Of a stretch of DNA of 64,000 nt, positions 48,101-59,810 are shown piece after piece (positions within the stretch are counted from its first letter, which is position 1; the number at the start of each line of letters is the position of its first letter). Below the pieces are notes generated by a model. The model was not told the DNA's origin. It worked only from the letters and a program-made list of their open reading frames with translations, and did not search any database. The translations under genes were made by a program, and so were the position numbers. Source of the DNA: Chondrilla cf. caribensis (lineage: Eukaryota > Porifera > Demospongiae > Chondrillida > Chondrillidae); NCBI GenBank assembly GCA_964020155.1, contig OZ026551.1, forward strand, positions 2,217,518 to 2,281,517, written 5' to 3'.

Positions 48101-50982
48101 TGATGAGGACCTTCAGTGTCATGGGATCAAGCTCCCCACTAGCGGATACAACCTTCTCCTGAGCTGCAGTCAATTGGATGCCATGGGCGTGGAGAGAGGC
48201 AGCCATCACTATCTCCACTCATCCGTTCAATCCTGTCTTGCTGCATTGGAACTGAACCTCCTTGACAAAGAGGAACAGATTAAGATTTTTCAGGAATGTG
48301 CTCCAGATGTATCCAAGAAGCCATATCTTCCACATGTGCAGCAGTATCTAGATCAATTGTCAGAGGGTCCATACAAGCAGCGACAGAAAGATGCACTCGA
48401 CTGCTCACTCAGTGATGCTGAAGATGCCACCAAGGATCAGCGACTGTTGCTGTACCAGTTCTTTGCAGGAATCACACATCTCGCAGATCAAAACGTCTCT
48501 TCACAACTCATACCGATTTTGGTGAAAGAGAATGCAGCGTTGCACCAGTCCACTCTGCCCGTTATCCTGTATGAAAGCAGGAATGAAGAACTAACAAGAG
48601 AAATCATGACAAAAACATTCTCCTCCCACCTAACACTACCTCGTTGTGACAACTACCTACTACTGTGCACTGGCTGGTGCATGGCGCAAACTGGAATGAA
48701 AATTGAAGGACTCACCGTGAACCTCTCACCTGGTGTCCAGCTACATCACTTCTTCAATTACTATTCCCACCATTGCTACTTGGTCTCTTTACAACTTCGA
48801 GGGTCAATAGCTAGTTTAGGTAAGTGTAACTAACTGGTTAAACCCAATAGAAGTGTCCCTTCATTGGATTTGACCATACTATCATGCTCCACAGATTGTG
48901 AAATATTCGGTTAACTCAAGTGTGACCTGTTTTGGTTATGGTTGATTGTAGTCATTAATTTTTTTTCGATAACTACACCAGTTTTCAAATTGAAAATGAC
49001 CATCTTCAGATCTGGATAATTGCTCATCTGTTTTGGAGTAATTTTTTACTGTAATTGGCAATATTCCACTGACAGAGACATAATTATGTTTGTACTCAAA
49101 AGCAATAATGCCGATTTGTACATTACTCAAAGAAATGAGTGTCGAATCCATACCATTTTGATGAGTGTTCTAAAGATTTCCATTTCTAATCACCCTCGGT
49201 AAACCCTTAAGCAGTCTACATGTCACACTTATGACACCAAATTGACCAATGGCATGCAGTTTTAATTTAATTTTGTACAGGTCTTCATTATGAGTATTAC
49301 CATTGAGGAATTTATCCATTGACAATATTTCACTGACAGACACATTATTATTTATGTTCACTAGTAATAATGGCCTGATTTAGATTATGTTAGTATAACC
49401 TATATTTTGACTGTTACCATGGAAATTCAAATCCAAATAATTGTTATTGTTCAGTAGCTACACTAATCCACTGACAATATCACTTGATGTACAATTACAT
49501 TTCCCTTTCGTGCATGCATCCCTTTAGACTTGTCATCAGTTGGTAGTGTTCTCGAGAGGTGCCTGAAGTTAAGGAACCTGAACTTGTGGTTCTCTGTTGT
49601 TAACAGTAAAGGATCAGCAGAGGTAATGAACACTTGTATGTTTCCCTACTTTTTGTATTAAAATGTGATTATCATCTTACCAACATCGCCCGTTATTTGA
49701 AATTCCCTATTACATATGCACAATTTTTATACATATAGACTGGAGTATTTTATATTTCGGTTTGGCATTGGATGGTTTAGCCTACACAGTACAAACCTCC
49801 TTTTTTATAATTATTGTTCAGTTGTATTATCTCTATACTATTTCCTCAGTGTAACCTGGTTTCAAGTGGCTATTGTAAGCTTTATGTGTACATAAAATTA
49901 CCACGAGACTGTGTGTTTTGTCTCATTTCAGGGAATTCTACCAAGTGCAGAAAGAACAGCCAGTGTGGTTGCTGATCTGCCTGGTTTGTATGAATTGACC
50001 ATTGGATGGTATGATGCTCCACTCACTGATCAGTTTACTGCACAAGTCCTTATATCAATTACCAAAAGCAAAATTAAAATTCTTCAAGTGTCCTCTTCCC
50101 CGGTACTCCTTCAAGAAGCTTTATTAACCAGCAACAAGATGGAGTCATTGCACACCTTGTATCTATTCCATAACACCAGACAGGTGAGTGCTTGTTCTTA
50201 TGCCAAACGTGATGGATTCCACTTGTTTTCCCTACCACACTACATTGTTTCTAGTAATAGTCAATGTAACAGTTACATCTGTCCTACAATATGCTCACTG
50301 TTTATGGCTATTTCATTGTTGGCTGACTTGTTAACCTTGTAGTTTATAATAACTCTCACCAAATATGGTGCTGGTTTATCATACCATCTGGCAGTACTAA
50401 TAGTAACAATTCCACTGGATGGACTAGATGTATTGTATAGTATAAGCCTACATGTATGGTAGGAATCAATGAATTCCATATCATAACACAGTGTAACCAT
50501 ATGGTAGAGGCAAACATTTCCGTAGTATTCATATATTAGTATTATAATATTATAGTTGCGTAGTGACCATATATTTGTGTTTTCTTCATAAAAACTATGT
50601 AATCATTTCACCCCAACTATGATCCTTTAAACCATAATAACAGTTAACAACAACACAATATACACTTTACAGTAATTATGATAGATTTAAGGGTTGATTA
50701 TTAATTTATTATATATCGATGCATTATTCTTCATGACATAGGTTAGAAATAGCACATCAAGTTGTCAAATTACAAGTGTTCGGCTGTAGAGAAGATGTCT
50801 TCTTCCTTGTGTGCTCTAAAATGTCTGCCAACTGGTTCCACTTATATCATAATTGTGATTACACAACCATGAATATGGTACATAATGCATTTATCGTGGT
50901 AACCTGTTCAGTACTTATGCAATTGTAATTACGGTGAATATCAGACTACTGTGAATGTACTGCAGTTGTAGTTGAATATTGT

Positions 50983-51021
<39 letters not shown>

Positions 51022-52827
51022 TATATAGTTTTTCAAATTACAAAATCTTTTCCAGCCTCTACTGTAGTTGCCCGGTAACAAAATGTAATAATTTTACGGA
51101 GCGATTTGTAACCTTACCATAACTTGATTATGGGGTAACTGTAATTCCATCATTTTCCATTGATCTGTCATAGCCGTTCTCGATTATTTTGGTGTATCTA
51201 TTGTTAGACTACAGTGGCAATCCTATGTTATACTTGAGCAGTTCGGTTAGTTCACTTGTAGTTCTATCGTATTTTGATCAGAATTCACTCATTGTTTGGC
51301 TGTAGTTTAAACATTACTTTTGAATAGTCATATTTGTTACTACCGTACGAGTAGTAAAGAAGTACGGATCACCCATTTACGGGTTAAGTACGTGGTTCGA
51401 ATACGGGTATGGGTGTACCTGTAGTACGTTCATTTTTGCTGAAAGTATACTACATTTCATGTACTTAATGTATGCACTTTGAACAATTTCCTTTATTTAT
51501 GTTCAAATATCTATAGAATGGCAATGTTGTGTTCAATGAGGAAAAATGGAGACCTATGGAGGACACCAAATTGAGGAAGTTATACATAGCTGATTATTCC
51601 CCTACCACTTTTGGCAACCAGCTCTTGTCACATGTTACTCAAGCTGTATCTCAGAGACGACACAAGGAGTTAATGACCATAGTGTATGATACCATCCCAT
51701 TAGGTGTGTTGTAGTATGTATGTGTACACTGAGTGGATTGTAAATCTGTGTATTGTTGACCTATTTTTGAAGATATTTAAATTCCACTCTTATGTGAGTA
51801 GCAGTTGTATAGATAATGTAATGTAAGATTGTTCCATTTATACATGATTATCTGTAAGTGCATATTTATGAGGACATTTCAATAATCATTTCTGAGTCTG
51901 GACATGTCTCTATATGCATACTGTGTCTGTGAGTGTGTGCATGACATGATCATGTACACATACTTTTCCACCTTGTAAGCACACTTCACTGTGTCAGTTC
52001 ATCTGCTCTGACTGTACATTGTCATTATGTAACAGTTGTTATGTGTTTCATGTTTACTGTTTGTTATTATAAACACAGGATCACGGGAAGCCAACAATGC
52101 AATTGATATCTGTGCACGACATCCAGCATTTTCTACTGCTTTCCGCTGCTTGGTTCGAGATGCTTCTCATCTTGAGTGGATGAAGCCTTTTGGAGAATGC
52201 CTGATCCGCTTTGGTCCTAAGGTGAGGGTATATTGATTTTATTATATCCATTGATATAGATTAATGTTTTTTTTTTCTTATTGCTTATAAATGACATCTA
52301 TGCACTGAATTTCTCCATCATTTGAGGACATCTTTGTATACTATATATCATTATACACTTTGTTTGCAGTACACATCTGATGTTTGTTGCTTGATCAGTT
52401 GTCATGGATCACAGTTGAGAGGTTATGTCAGCTCTGTACATGCTATGAAGCATCTACCTGGTTTGTTGACACTAGCCATGGAGAAAGGTATACAAACTAT
52501 GTCACTCTCCATGGCATGTGAAGATCTATTGGATGTGAGTGTCCTACCAGCTTTCATTACCTCCACAATAAGGTAAGAAGTGCTGTGTACAGTGATAGTG
52601 ACCTACCTCTATGTAATTCACATCTTCCTTATTGTTACAGCAAAGAAAAGTTTGATATTTACAACTTTCTGACATTGGATGGAATTATGTGTTTGAATGA
52701 CAATGAGATGAAACATTATTGGAATAAAGACAAGGAGTGTTTTGAGATGTGTAGATTACACCGGATCCTTCAAAACAAATTACCAAGAACCAGAGATATT
52801 TGGATGGTGCATGCACTCTCAGACTAA
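44542..52827 (+). CDS. NLR gene 2: membrane anchor, Death-like domain, NACHT (predicted fusion)
   Basis: Proposed exons: 44542-44679, 44899-45052 (or to 45091), 45632-45706, 45806-46122, 47052-48819, 49528-49622, 49932-50183, 51517-51703, 52079-52221, 52370-52572, 52641-52827. The phases close exactly, giving about 1,172 residues (1,185 with the longer second exon). The N-terminal exons encode one transmembrane helix, an acidic linker and a Death-like domain; the rest parallels gene 1. The Death exon can leave in phase 0 at GAG/GTTAGA, matching the phase-0 start of the NACHT exon. The alternative is two genes: a small TM-Death protein ending at TGA 46189-46191, and a separate NACHT gene. No transcript evidence separates these. 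Confidence 0.6.
44899..45706 (+). CDS. Acidic linker exons of the TM-Death module
   Basis: Exon 44899-45052 or 44899-45091 (both end in phase 1) and exon 45632-45706 encode a Glu/Asp/Ser-rich, probably disordered linker (TAEEG, MELKGSPELLTEDHGG). A (TG)n tract (about 45136-45193) sits in the intron between them. The donor AAG/GTATGG is the better consensus. Confidence 0.6.
45806..46191 (+). CDS. Death-like domain exon
   Basis: After acceptor TGTACACAG the exon reads LTPSDVGLQGILSIAPLWHE, then LAVRLGVPFMTVQAN, CLSQWRNGQSGEGFPHTWR, then FLLKTVKESFGPLVAETI. The W..LA..LGV, an internal W, TW..LL.TV and an A..I ending are the spacing of metazoan Death domains. The frame runs to TGA at 46189-46191. 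A donor, GAG/GTTAGA, at 46123 would let it splice to NACHT instead, leaving the exon 45806-46122. Death domains form homotypic signalling assemblies. Confidence 0.72.
47052..48819 (+). CDS. NLR gene 2 NACHT exon
   Basis: Collinear with 4309-6079, one codon shorter overall, with only scattered amino-acid changes. Walker A GAPGSGKST, LLLLEGWDE and SMLITSRHVA are all present, so it should bind nucleotide. The intron sequence just before both NACHT exons is also shared (from about TGTATCATAACCATGAATTA), but upstream of that the two genes are unrelated. The duplication boundary therefore lies within about 50-70 bases of the exon. Confidence 0.93.
49528..52827 (+). CDS. NLR gene 2 C-terminal exons
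   Basis: Six exons (49528-49622, 49932-50183, 51517-51703, 52079-52221, 52370-52572, 52641-52827) match exons 5-10 of gene 1 with all splice sites and phases kept. Exon 6 is one codon and exon 7 five codons shorter, both in frame. The end is TAA where gene 1 has TGA, with the same LPRTRDIWMVHALSD ending. Conserved phasing and in-frame indels point to selection on the protein. Confidence 0.85.
50986..51028. repeat. (AT)n microsatellite in intron
   Basis: A TATATA run in the intron between gene 2 exons 6 and 7; absent from the matching intron of gene 1, which reads CATACGTAGTTTATC. Confidence 0.9.
51350..51450. mobile_element. MITE relic in gene 2, orthologous in position to 9108-9205
   Basis: It shares the reversed body (GATCACCCATT, AATACGGGTATGGGTG) and poly-T end with the gene 1 and gene 3 copies. 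Confidence 0.6.
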
Positions 52828-53572
52828 TGGATCATTATTGACAACATACTTGTTTTGATGTTGAATTGGAAGTAATCATCATTTGTCATGTTAGATATTG
52901 TAATGGTAACAAACTGATTTTCATTCGAAAATAAACTTATGTAAAGTATTAATATATAAATAATTGTATACACAATATATACTATAAAAATAGTATATAT
53001 TGTGTAATAATTATAGTATAGATTCAAATATGATTCATAACTAGCTGTAGTAAATTATTTATTATAAAAATATTATTAGAAATGCCACAATCAATTTAGA
53101 TCACTCACAACATTGCACCCACATTATTCTGTTTTGCCAAACTGTATATGCACCTATAAATATATATGGTTGAATAATTATTAATGATTATTTTGATAAT
53201 AACTATTATAATATGTATAATATTATTATGATAAATACACATGTATCTAAATATAATATACATAATATGTAGGTGTATGCTTACCAATATTAATACCAAT
53301 ACGATAATTATTATAATAATATTATGCTGTTGTATTATTTAACAACAATTACAGTGTATTATAATAATATAATATAACATTGTATCAGGCTACAGCGGAA
53401 AATAGTAAATAATGTAATTCAAATATTTAGCAAAATTGATGAACAGATCAGTCTGTAAATGTACAATGTATTTCGTAATTATAGATTATTACCAACATCT
53501 TTATCCACATGGCTTATATCTCTACTCCCAGTCACTATGAATGAGAAGAGAGCTACACAGTCAATATGTGCT

Positions 53573-53620
<48 letters not shown>

Positions 53621-53845
53621 GTGCTTTATTATATTTCATAATTATTACTTAATTCACAGTATTACATTATTAATTAAGCATTGGACCACTTGCTAAAGTG
53701 AACGATGTAATTCAAATATTAAGTAAAATTAACAAATATATCAGTCAGTAATTATAATGTAATCTAGTTTGTAAAGGATTGTTGATAGCTTCTGTGGCTT
53801 CATGGAATATGACTCTAGTCACAGGCAGAATGAGAAGAGAAGTAT

Positions 53846-53920
<75 letters not shown>

Positions 53921-53940
53921 GTGTGTGTGTGTGTTATGTG

Positions 53941-53982
<42 letters not shown>

Positions 53983-53999
53983 CGTGTGTGTGTGTGTTA

Positions 54000-54060
<61 letters not shown>

Positions 54061-54216
54061 GTGTGTGTTATGTGCATGCATGTGTGTGCTTGTTTCCGAG
54101 TGTATGCTTAAGTGTGTGTTGTGCATGCAAGTTTGTGTTTGTGTCCGAATATGTGTGCATGTGTGTATTTGCATGTCTGTATGCATACATATTGTGCAAC
54201 CAAGCAGTAAGCACTA
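52828..54216. other. 3' flank of NLR gene 2 with two (TG)n cassettes
   Basis: AT-rich DNA followed by two partial copies of the flank module (ATGAATGAGAAGAGA...CAGTCAATATG, then (TG)n; and AGTATTATG then (TG)n). The tracts are 53577-53619 and 53849-54070. The second continues as TGTGCAACCAAGCAGTAAGCACTAATG, matching the 11600 and 59010 copies. Confidence 0.8.
53849..54070. repeat. Very long interrupted (TG)n microsatellite
   Basis: About 220 bp of TG broken by CGTG and TTATGTGCATG motifs that recur every 60-70 bases, suggesting an expansion of a higher-order unit. Confidence 0.95.
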
Positions 54217-57200
54217 ATGGGAACTCTATATTATAGTATGTTCTTCACTCATCATACACTAATTGACACACCCAGTGTGGTTGCTGCTCTGCCTGATTTG
54301 TATGAATTGTACATTGGACAGTATGATGCTCCACTCACTGATCAGTTTACTGCACAAGTCCTTACATCAATTACCAAAAGCAGATTGAAAGTACTTGATG
54401 TGTTCTCCTCTTCCCCGGTCCTCCTCCAAGAAGCTTTATTATCCAGCAACAAGATGGAGTCATTGCACACCTTGAGTCTACTCAATGAAACCAGACAGGT
54501 GAGTGCTTGTTCTTATGCCAAACTTGATGGATTCCACTTGTTTTCCCTACCACACTACAGTTTATATTGCGCGAAAAAAGATGGCTGATTTCGAACGATG
54601 ATAACGAGAAACTGGAACTCGTGCGTTAAAGCTTCATCGAGCATAATAACTTCAACGAAGGTTCTTCTGAACCTGAGGAAGACACTCAAGAATTGATTTA
54701 ACTCGAATTACTTGTTTCCTGACTGTTCCAGCAAGTTTACCTATAATTATTATTCATTATGTTCACTGTTTGTGGCTATTTCATTGTTGGCTGACTTGTT
54801 AACCTTGTAGTTTATAATAACTCTCACCAAATATGGTGCTGATTTGTCATACCATCTGGCAGTACTAACAGTAACAATTCCACCTGATGGACTAGATGTA
54901 TTGTATAGTAAAGCCTATACATGTATGGTAGGAATCAATGAATTCCATATCATAACACAGTGTAACCGTATGGTAGAGGCAAACATTTCTGTAGCATTCA
55001 TATATTTTTATTTATATGATAGTTCCATAGTGACCATGTATTTGTATTTTCTTACTAAAAGCTACGGTGAGCTAGACTATGCTTTTCCCTGTAATCTTTT
55101 CACTGCAACAATGATTTATTAAACCATAATAACAGTTAACATAGTACACTTAACAGTAATTATGATAGATTTATGGATTGATTATTATTTTTTAAATATT
55201 GATGCATTATTCTTCATGACATAGGTTAGAAATAGCACATCAAGTTGTCAAATTATAGGTGTTTAGCTGTAGAGAAGATGTCTTCTTCCTTGTGTGCTCT
55301 AAAATGTCTGCCAACTGGTTCCACTTGTACCATAATTGTGATTACACAACCATGAATATGGTACATAATGCATTTATTGTGGTAACCTGCTCAGTACTTA
55401 TGCAATTGTAATTACGGTGAATATCGGACTACTGAGAATGTACTGCAGTTGTAGTTGAATCATAATTGCATTATACTTTGCGGAGTGATTTGTAACCTTA
55501 CCATAACTTGATCATGGGGTAAACATAATTCCATCATTTTCTATTGATCCCTCATATCTGTTCTCTTTGTCTCTCATCTTTATTTTGGTGTATCTATTGT
55601 TAGATTGTTGATTTGGCTGTAGTTTAAACATTACTTTTGAATGGTCATATTTGTTTAGTTGTGTGTGCCGTACTACATAACTGCTGCTAAAATGCATATT
55701 ATTATTATTATTGATACCATACTTTTATTGTAGTATATTCTCTTTTAATACCTGCTATATGAGTGGTAGAGAAGTATGGATTGCTTGCAATTGTTTATAG
55801 GTTTTGGTACGTGTTGACTACATATGGTCCATAAATGGGTATGGGTGCACCTGTAGTACGTTAGTTATTTTTTGCTGACAGTATCATACATTTCATGTAC
55901 TTATTGTATGCACTTTGAACTCTTTCTTTATTAATTTTATGTTCAAATATCTATAGAATGATCATGTTGTGTTCGATGAGGAAAAATGGAGACCTATGGA
56001 GGACACTTTGAAAGCCACCAAATTGAGGATGTTATCCATAGCTGATTATTCCTCTACCACTTTTGGCAACCAGTTCATGTCTCATTTTACTCAAGCTGTA
56101 TCTCAGAGACGACACAAGGAGTTCATGACCATATTGTATGATACCATCCCCGCAGGTGTGTTGTAGTAGGTATGTGTACACTGCGTGGATTGTAAATCTG
56201 TGTATTGTTGACCTATGTTTGAGAACATTTGAATTTCACTCTTATGTGAGTAGCAGTTGTACAGTTAATGTAATTTAAGATCTGTTCCATTTATACATGA
56301 TTATCTGTAATTGTGTATTGATGAGGACATTTCAATAATCATTTCTGACTCTGGACATGTCTCTATATGCATACTGTGTATGTGAGTGTGTACATGTGTT
56401 CACTGTGTCAGTTCATCTGCTCTGACTGTACATTGTCATTACGTATCAGTTGTTATGTGTTTCATGTTTACTGTTTGTTATTATAAACATAGGTTCACAG
56501 GAAGCCAGCAATGCAATTGATATCTGTGCACGATATCCAGCATCCTCTACTGCTTTCCGCTGCTGTGTGGGAGATGCTTCTCATCTTCAGTGGATGAAGC
56601 CTTTTGGAGAATGTCTGATCTTCTTTGGTACTATGGTGAGAATGCATTGATTTTATTATACCCATGTATATAGCTAATTGTTCTTATTTCTTATAAATGA
56701 CATCTATGCACTGAATTTCTCCTTTAATATTCATGGACATCTTTGTATACTATATATCATTGCACTTTGTTTACAGTTCACCACTGATGTTTACTGCTTG
56801 ATCAGTTGTCATGGATCACAGTTGAGAGGTTATGTCAGCTCTGTACATGCTATGAAGCATCTACCTGGTTTGTTGACACTAGCCATGGAGAAAGGTATAC
56901 AAACTATGTCACTCTCCATGGAATGTGAAGATCTATTGGATGTGAGTGTCCTACCAGCTTTCAATACCTCCACAATAAGGTAAGAAGTGCTGTGTACAGT
57001 AATAGTGACCTACCTCTATGTGATTCACATCTTCCTTATTGTTACAGCAAAGAAAACCTTGATATTCACAACTTTCTGACATTTGATGGAATTGTGTGTT
57101 TGGATGACAATGAGATGACACATGATTGGAATAAAGACAAGGAGTGTTTTGAGATATGTCAATTACACAGGATCCTTCGAAACAAATTACCAAGAACTAG

Positions 57201-57234
57201 AGATATTAGGATGGTGCATGCACTCTCAGACTGA
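54217..57234 (+). CDS. NLR gene 3: NACHT-less chimeric copy
   Basis: Proposed exons: 54217-54498, 55957-56155, 56493-56635, 56777-56979, 57048-57234, about 337 residues, phases closing at TGA. The first exon begins in repeat flank DNA at ATG 54217 (MGTLYYSMFFTHHTLIDTP) and passes in frame into exon 6 sequence at SVVAALPDLYELYI. CARD/Death, NACHT, exon 5 and the first codons of exon 6 are absent. All downstream splice sites are kept. It may be a truncated gene or a pseudogene; whether the flank supplies a promoter is unknown. Confidence 0.6.
54560..54735. mobile_element. Diverged relative of the hAT-like insert
   Basis: TTTATATTGCGCGAAAAAAG, ATGGCTGATTTCGAACG and CTTCAACGAAGGTTCTTCTG resemble 7873-7985 of the element in gene 1 (TTTATATTACGCGAGAAAAC, ATGGCCGATTTCAAAACG). 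It replaces intron sequence present at this position in genes 1 and 2, directly after a conserved CACTAC. Clean ends are not visible. Confidence 0.6.
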
Positions 57235-57755
57235 TTGATCATTATTGACAACATACTTGTTTTGTTGTTGAATTGGAAGTAATTTCCATTTGTCAGCGTA
57301 GTACATAATATTATTGTAATGGTCATGAAGTGATATTGATAATTATGCATGATATCAATACCGAAATCAATTCACATTACTCATAATATTGCATCTAAAC
57401 ACATACATACTATATAATATTATTATGCTACCTTATGTGTTATGTTTGCCAAATTAAAAAATTGTACGCATGTATATCGACAATAGTTATTATTATATAT
57501 TATACTGACACAATTGCAATCAATTAAGATCAATACTATTAATAATATTGCACGTGAAGCCATGCATGGCCACGTGTACACATGTTCCCCAATGGCATGC
57601 AGTATTGTATGCATGCATATTTATGTATATTTCAATTGAACTTGAATAAAATTTAATAATAATTATTAATATTAATGTCATAAAATTATTTACCTACAAA
57701 TTATATTATGCATAATACATAGATGCGTACCAACAATAATTCTCATTCTATTCTC
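57235..57755. other. 3' flank of NLR gene 3
   Basis: AT-rich; begins like the other two flanks (GACAACATACTTGTTTTG, TAATGGTCATGAAG). No gene is visible. Confidence 0.6.
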
Positions 57756-57985
57756 ATGCTATTTAGTGGTTAAGACATGGGCACGAGGGCATCATGAATA
57801 TAAAATACCGAGTTCCGAGGGCACGAAACTCCCCTGGGCAAGTGTATTTTATATGTCATAATGCCCGAGTGTCCATATCTTAACCATTATAGCATCTGTT
57901 GCCAACGCTTTATACTGTTGCTAGCGCTTTATACATTGTAAAATTGCTGTATAATAGTACTGTTTCTATGGTAACGGATGCTATA
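57756..57985. mobile_element. Fold-back MITE
   Basis: TGGTTAAGACATGGGCACGA at 57767 and the reverse complement of the sequence ending about 57886 (TGGTTAAGATATGGACACTC) form a 40-bp imperfect stem that continues through GGGCAT and ATAAAATAC. A second nested dyad (CATTATAGCATCTGTTGCC, then GGTAACGGATGCTATAATG) extends to 57985. No coding capacity is visible. Confidence 0.78.
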
Positions 57986-58020
57986 ATGATAATAATTAAC
58001 GATAATAGACCCCATTAATT

Positions 58021-58410
58021 TCATGCCTTCAATGCGGAAGTCCTGTTGATGAACTCGCCACACATGGCCTCAGCTGTATATTCAGTGAGGGGCGTCTCCC
58101 ACGGCATGCAGCAATTAACGCCATTGTCAAGACATCCCTGGCTAGAGCTCAGATTCCTTCCACACCACAGCTGAAGTGAATAAGAGTATCAAATATGAGG
58201 AGCTGGCCAGGACACACCATGTGGCCCCTCTAGCTGTTGTATGAGACATCTAGGATGTTTGGCCAAGGGGCCCATGAGTTCTACACTGAGCTAGACCGAT
58301 GTGATGGCTCCGTATCACATGATTCAACAGATCTCAGTGGTCCTGCAAAGGGGCATGGCTGCCTCAGTGCTTGGCACCGTCGAACAATTTAATCCAATTG
58401 TCTAATAGTA
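58021..58410 (+). pseudogene. Decayed non-LTR nuclease tail (relative of 40525-41439)
   Basis: One frame reads CGSPVDELATHGLSC, then EGRLPRHAAINAIVKTSLAR and stops; near the end another frame reads SVVLQRGMAASVLGTVEQFN and a stop. Both match the intact copy (CGKPADKFGHHGLSC, GRIPRH, SSVLGTLEQPN). Frameshifts and stops separate them, so it is dead. Confidence 0.78.
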
Positions 58411-58649
58411 TATTGCATAATTATTTATTTATTATTGTAATTGTAGTCATTCTTATTATTGTAATATTGTCATTGTTATTTATTATAACTATCTCCATGT
58501 AGTGTGTATCTTATGTTTATCATAATCACTTATGTTCGTTATCACTTTTATCATTGTTAACATTCACAATATTTTGAATTGAATAATTAATGTACAGACA
58601 ACAACTTGTTAATAATAGTACTAGGTATATTATAGTATCGGACTACTTG

Positions 58650-58872
58650 CTAAGTGAATAAAGTAGTTCAAATATTAGCTAAAAATGATGAATAGAACAG
58701 GCTGTAATTGAAAAGTACTTTAATTTTTGGAACAGATAATTGCCAACGTCTGCAGCTGTACATGTGTCTTCGTGATGCATGGCTTTGGACTCTACTCGCA
58801 GACTATATGAATGAGAAGAGAACCATACAGTGAATGTGTGTATGTGTGTTGCGTGTGTGTGTGTATGTGTGT

Positions 58873-58962
<90 letters not shown>

Positions 58963-59810
58963 GTGTGCATGTGTGGGTATGTGCATGTCTGTATATTATT
59001 GTACAAGCATGTAGTAAGCATTAATGGAAACTCACTATTACAGTTTCATAGTACATAGTTCACTTAACATACACTACTTGACACACTCTCTTGTGACATA
59101 CGGCAACTGACACACATGAGCCCCCTCAGCACACCAACAGCTACACTGAGGACTAGGACTACTGAGAACATGCATGTAGTACAAGCAGGCTGGTAGGCAG
59201 AGTGGTGGGGTGGGTGGGATACAGGAGAGAGGTGTTGTCACATTTCATGACTTAAGCACCCACTGGCAGGAAGGGTAGGTAGGACCAGCTGCCATTGCCA
59301 CACCCACTGCAGGATGAATACAAGATATGTTGAATTGTAAACTCCCTGGTTCTTGGCAGTTGATCTAAGGATATGTGATGGCACACACGACAATATACAC
59401 ATGCAAATACATGCACTTTAATGGGAGGAGTATAGATCAATCTAAAATGATGTCATTCGAGCAGGTGTTAATGAGGTAAACATGAATGAAGATAATTGAG
59501 AGGGTAGTGAAGCGGTGGACAGGATAAGAAATTGAGAAAGTATGGGAAGGAAGCACTTGGTTCTTTCAGCTTAAGTGATGAACGGAGAGGTTTGTTCCAG
59601 CTATGGGATGCAACTCTACATCTGGGAACACACCATGCATATTCAGAGGGCTACAGGCCACTATAAAGATGTTGAGACATCATGGCTGTGGATCAAATCT
59701 CTATCAGCATCCTGTGTGTGCATTACCAATGATAATCAGTTTCCAGTCATTGGCCTGAAACAGAAGTAAAAAAGGACTAATTGGTTATTGGTTTAAGCTT
59801 TAAAATGCTT
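58650..59810. repeat. Duplicated 3' flank (copy B) with (TG)n cassette
   Basis: Pairs with 11283-12300. The TG tract is at about 58850-58970. Downstream landmarks GGTAGGCAGAGTGGTGGGG and CCTGAAACAGAAGTAAAAAA are in the same order and spacing. Confidence 0.82.
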
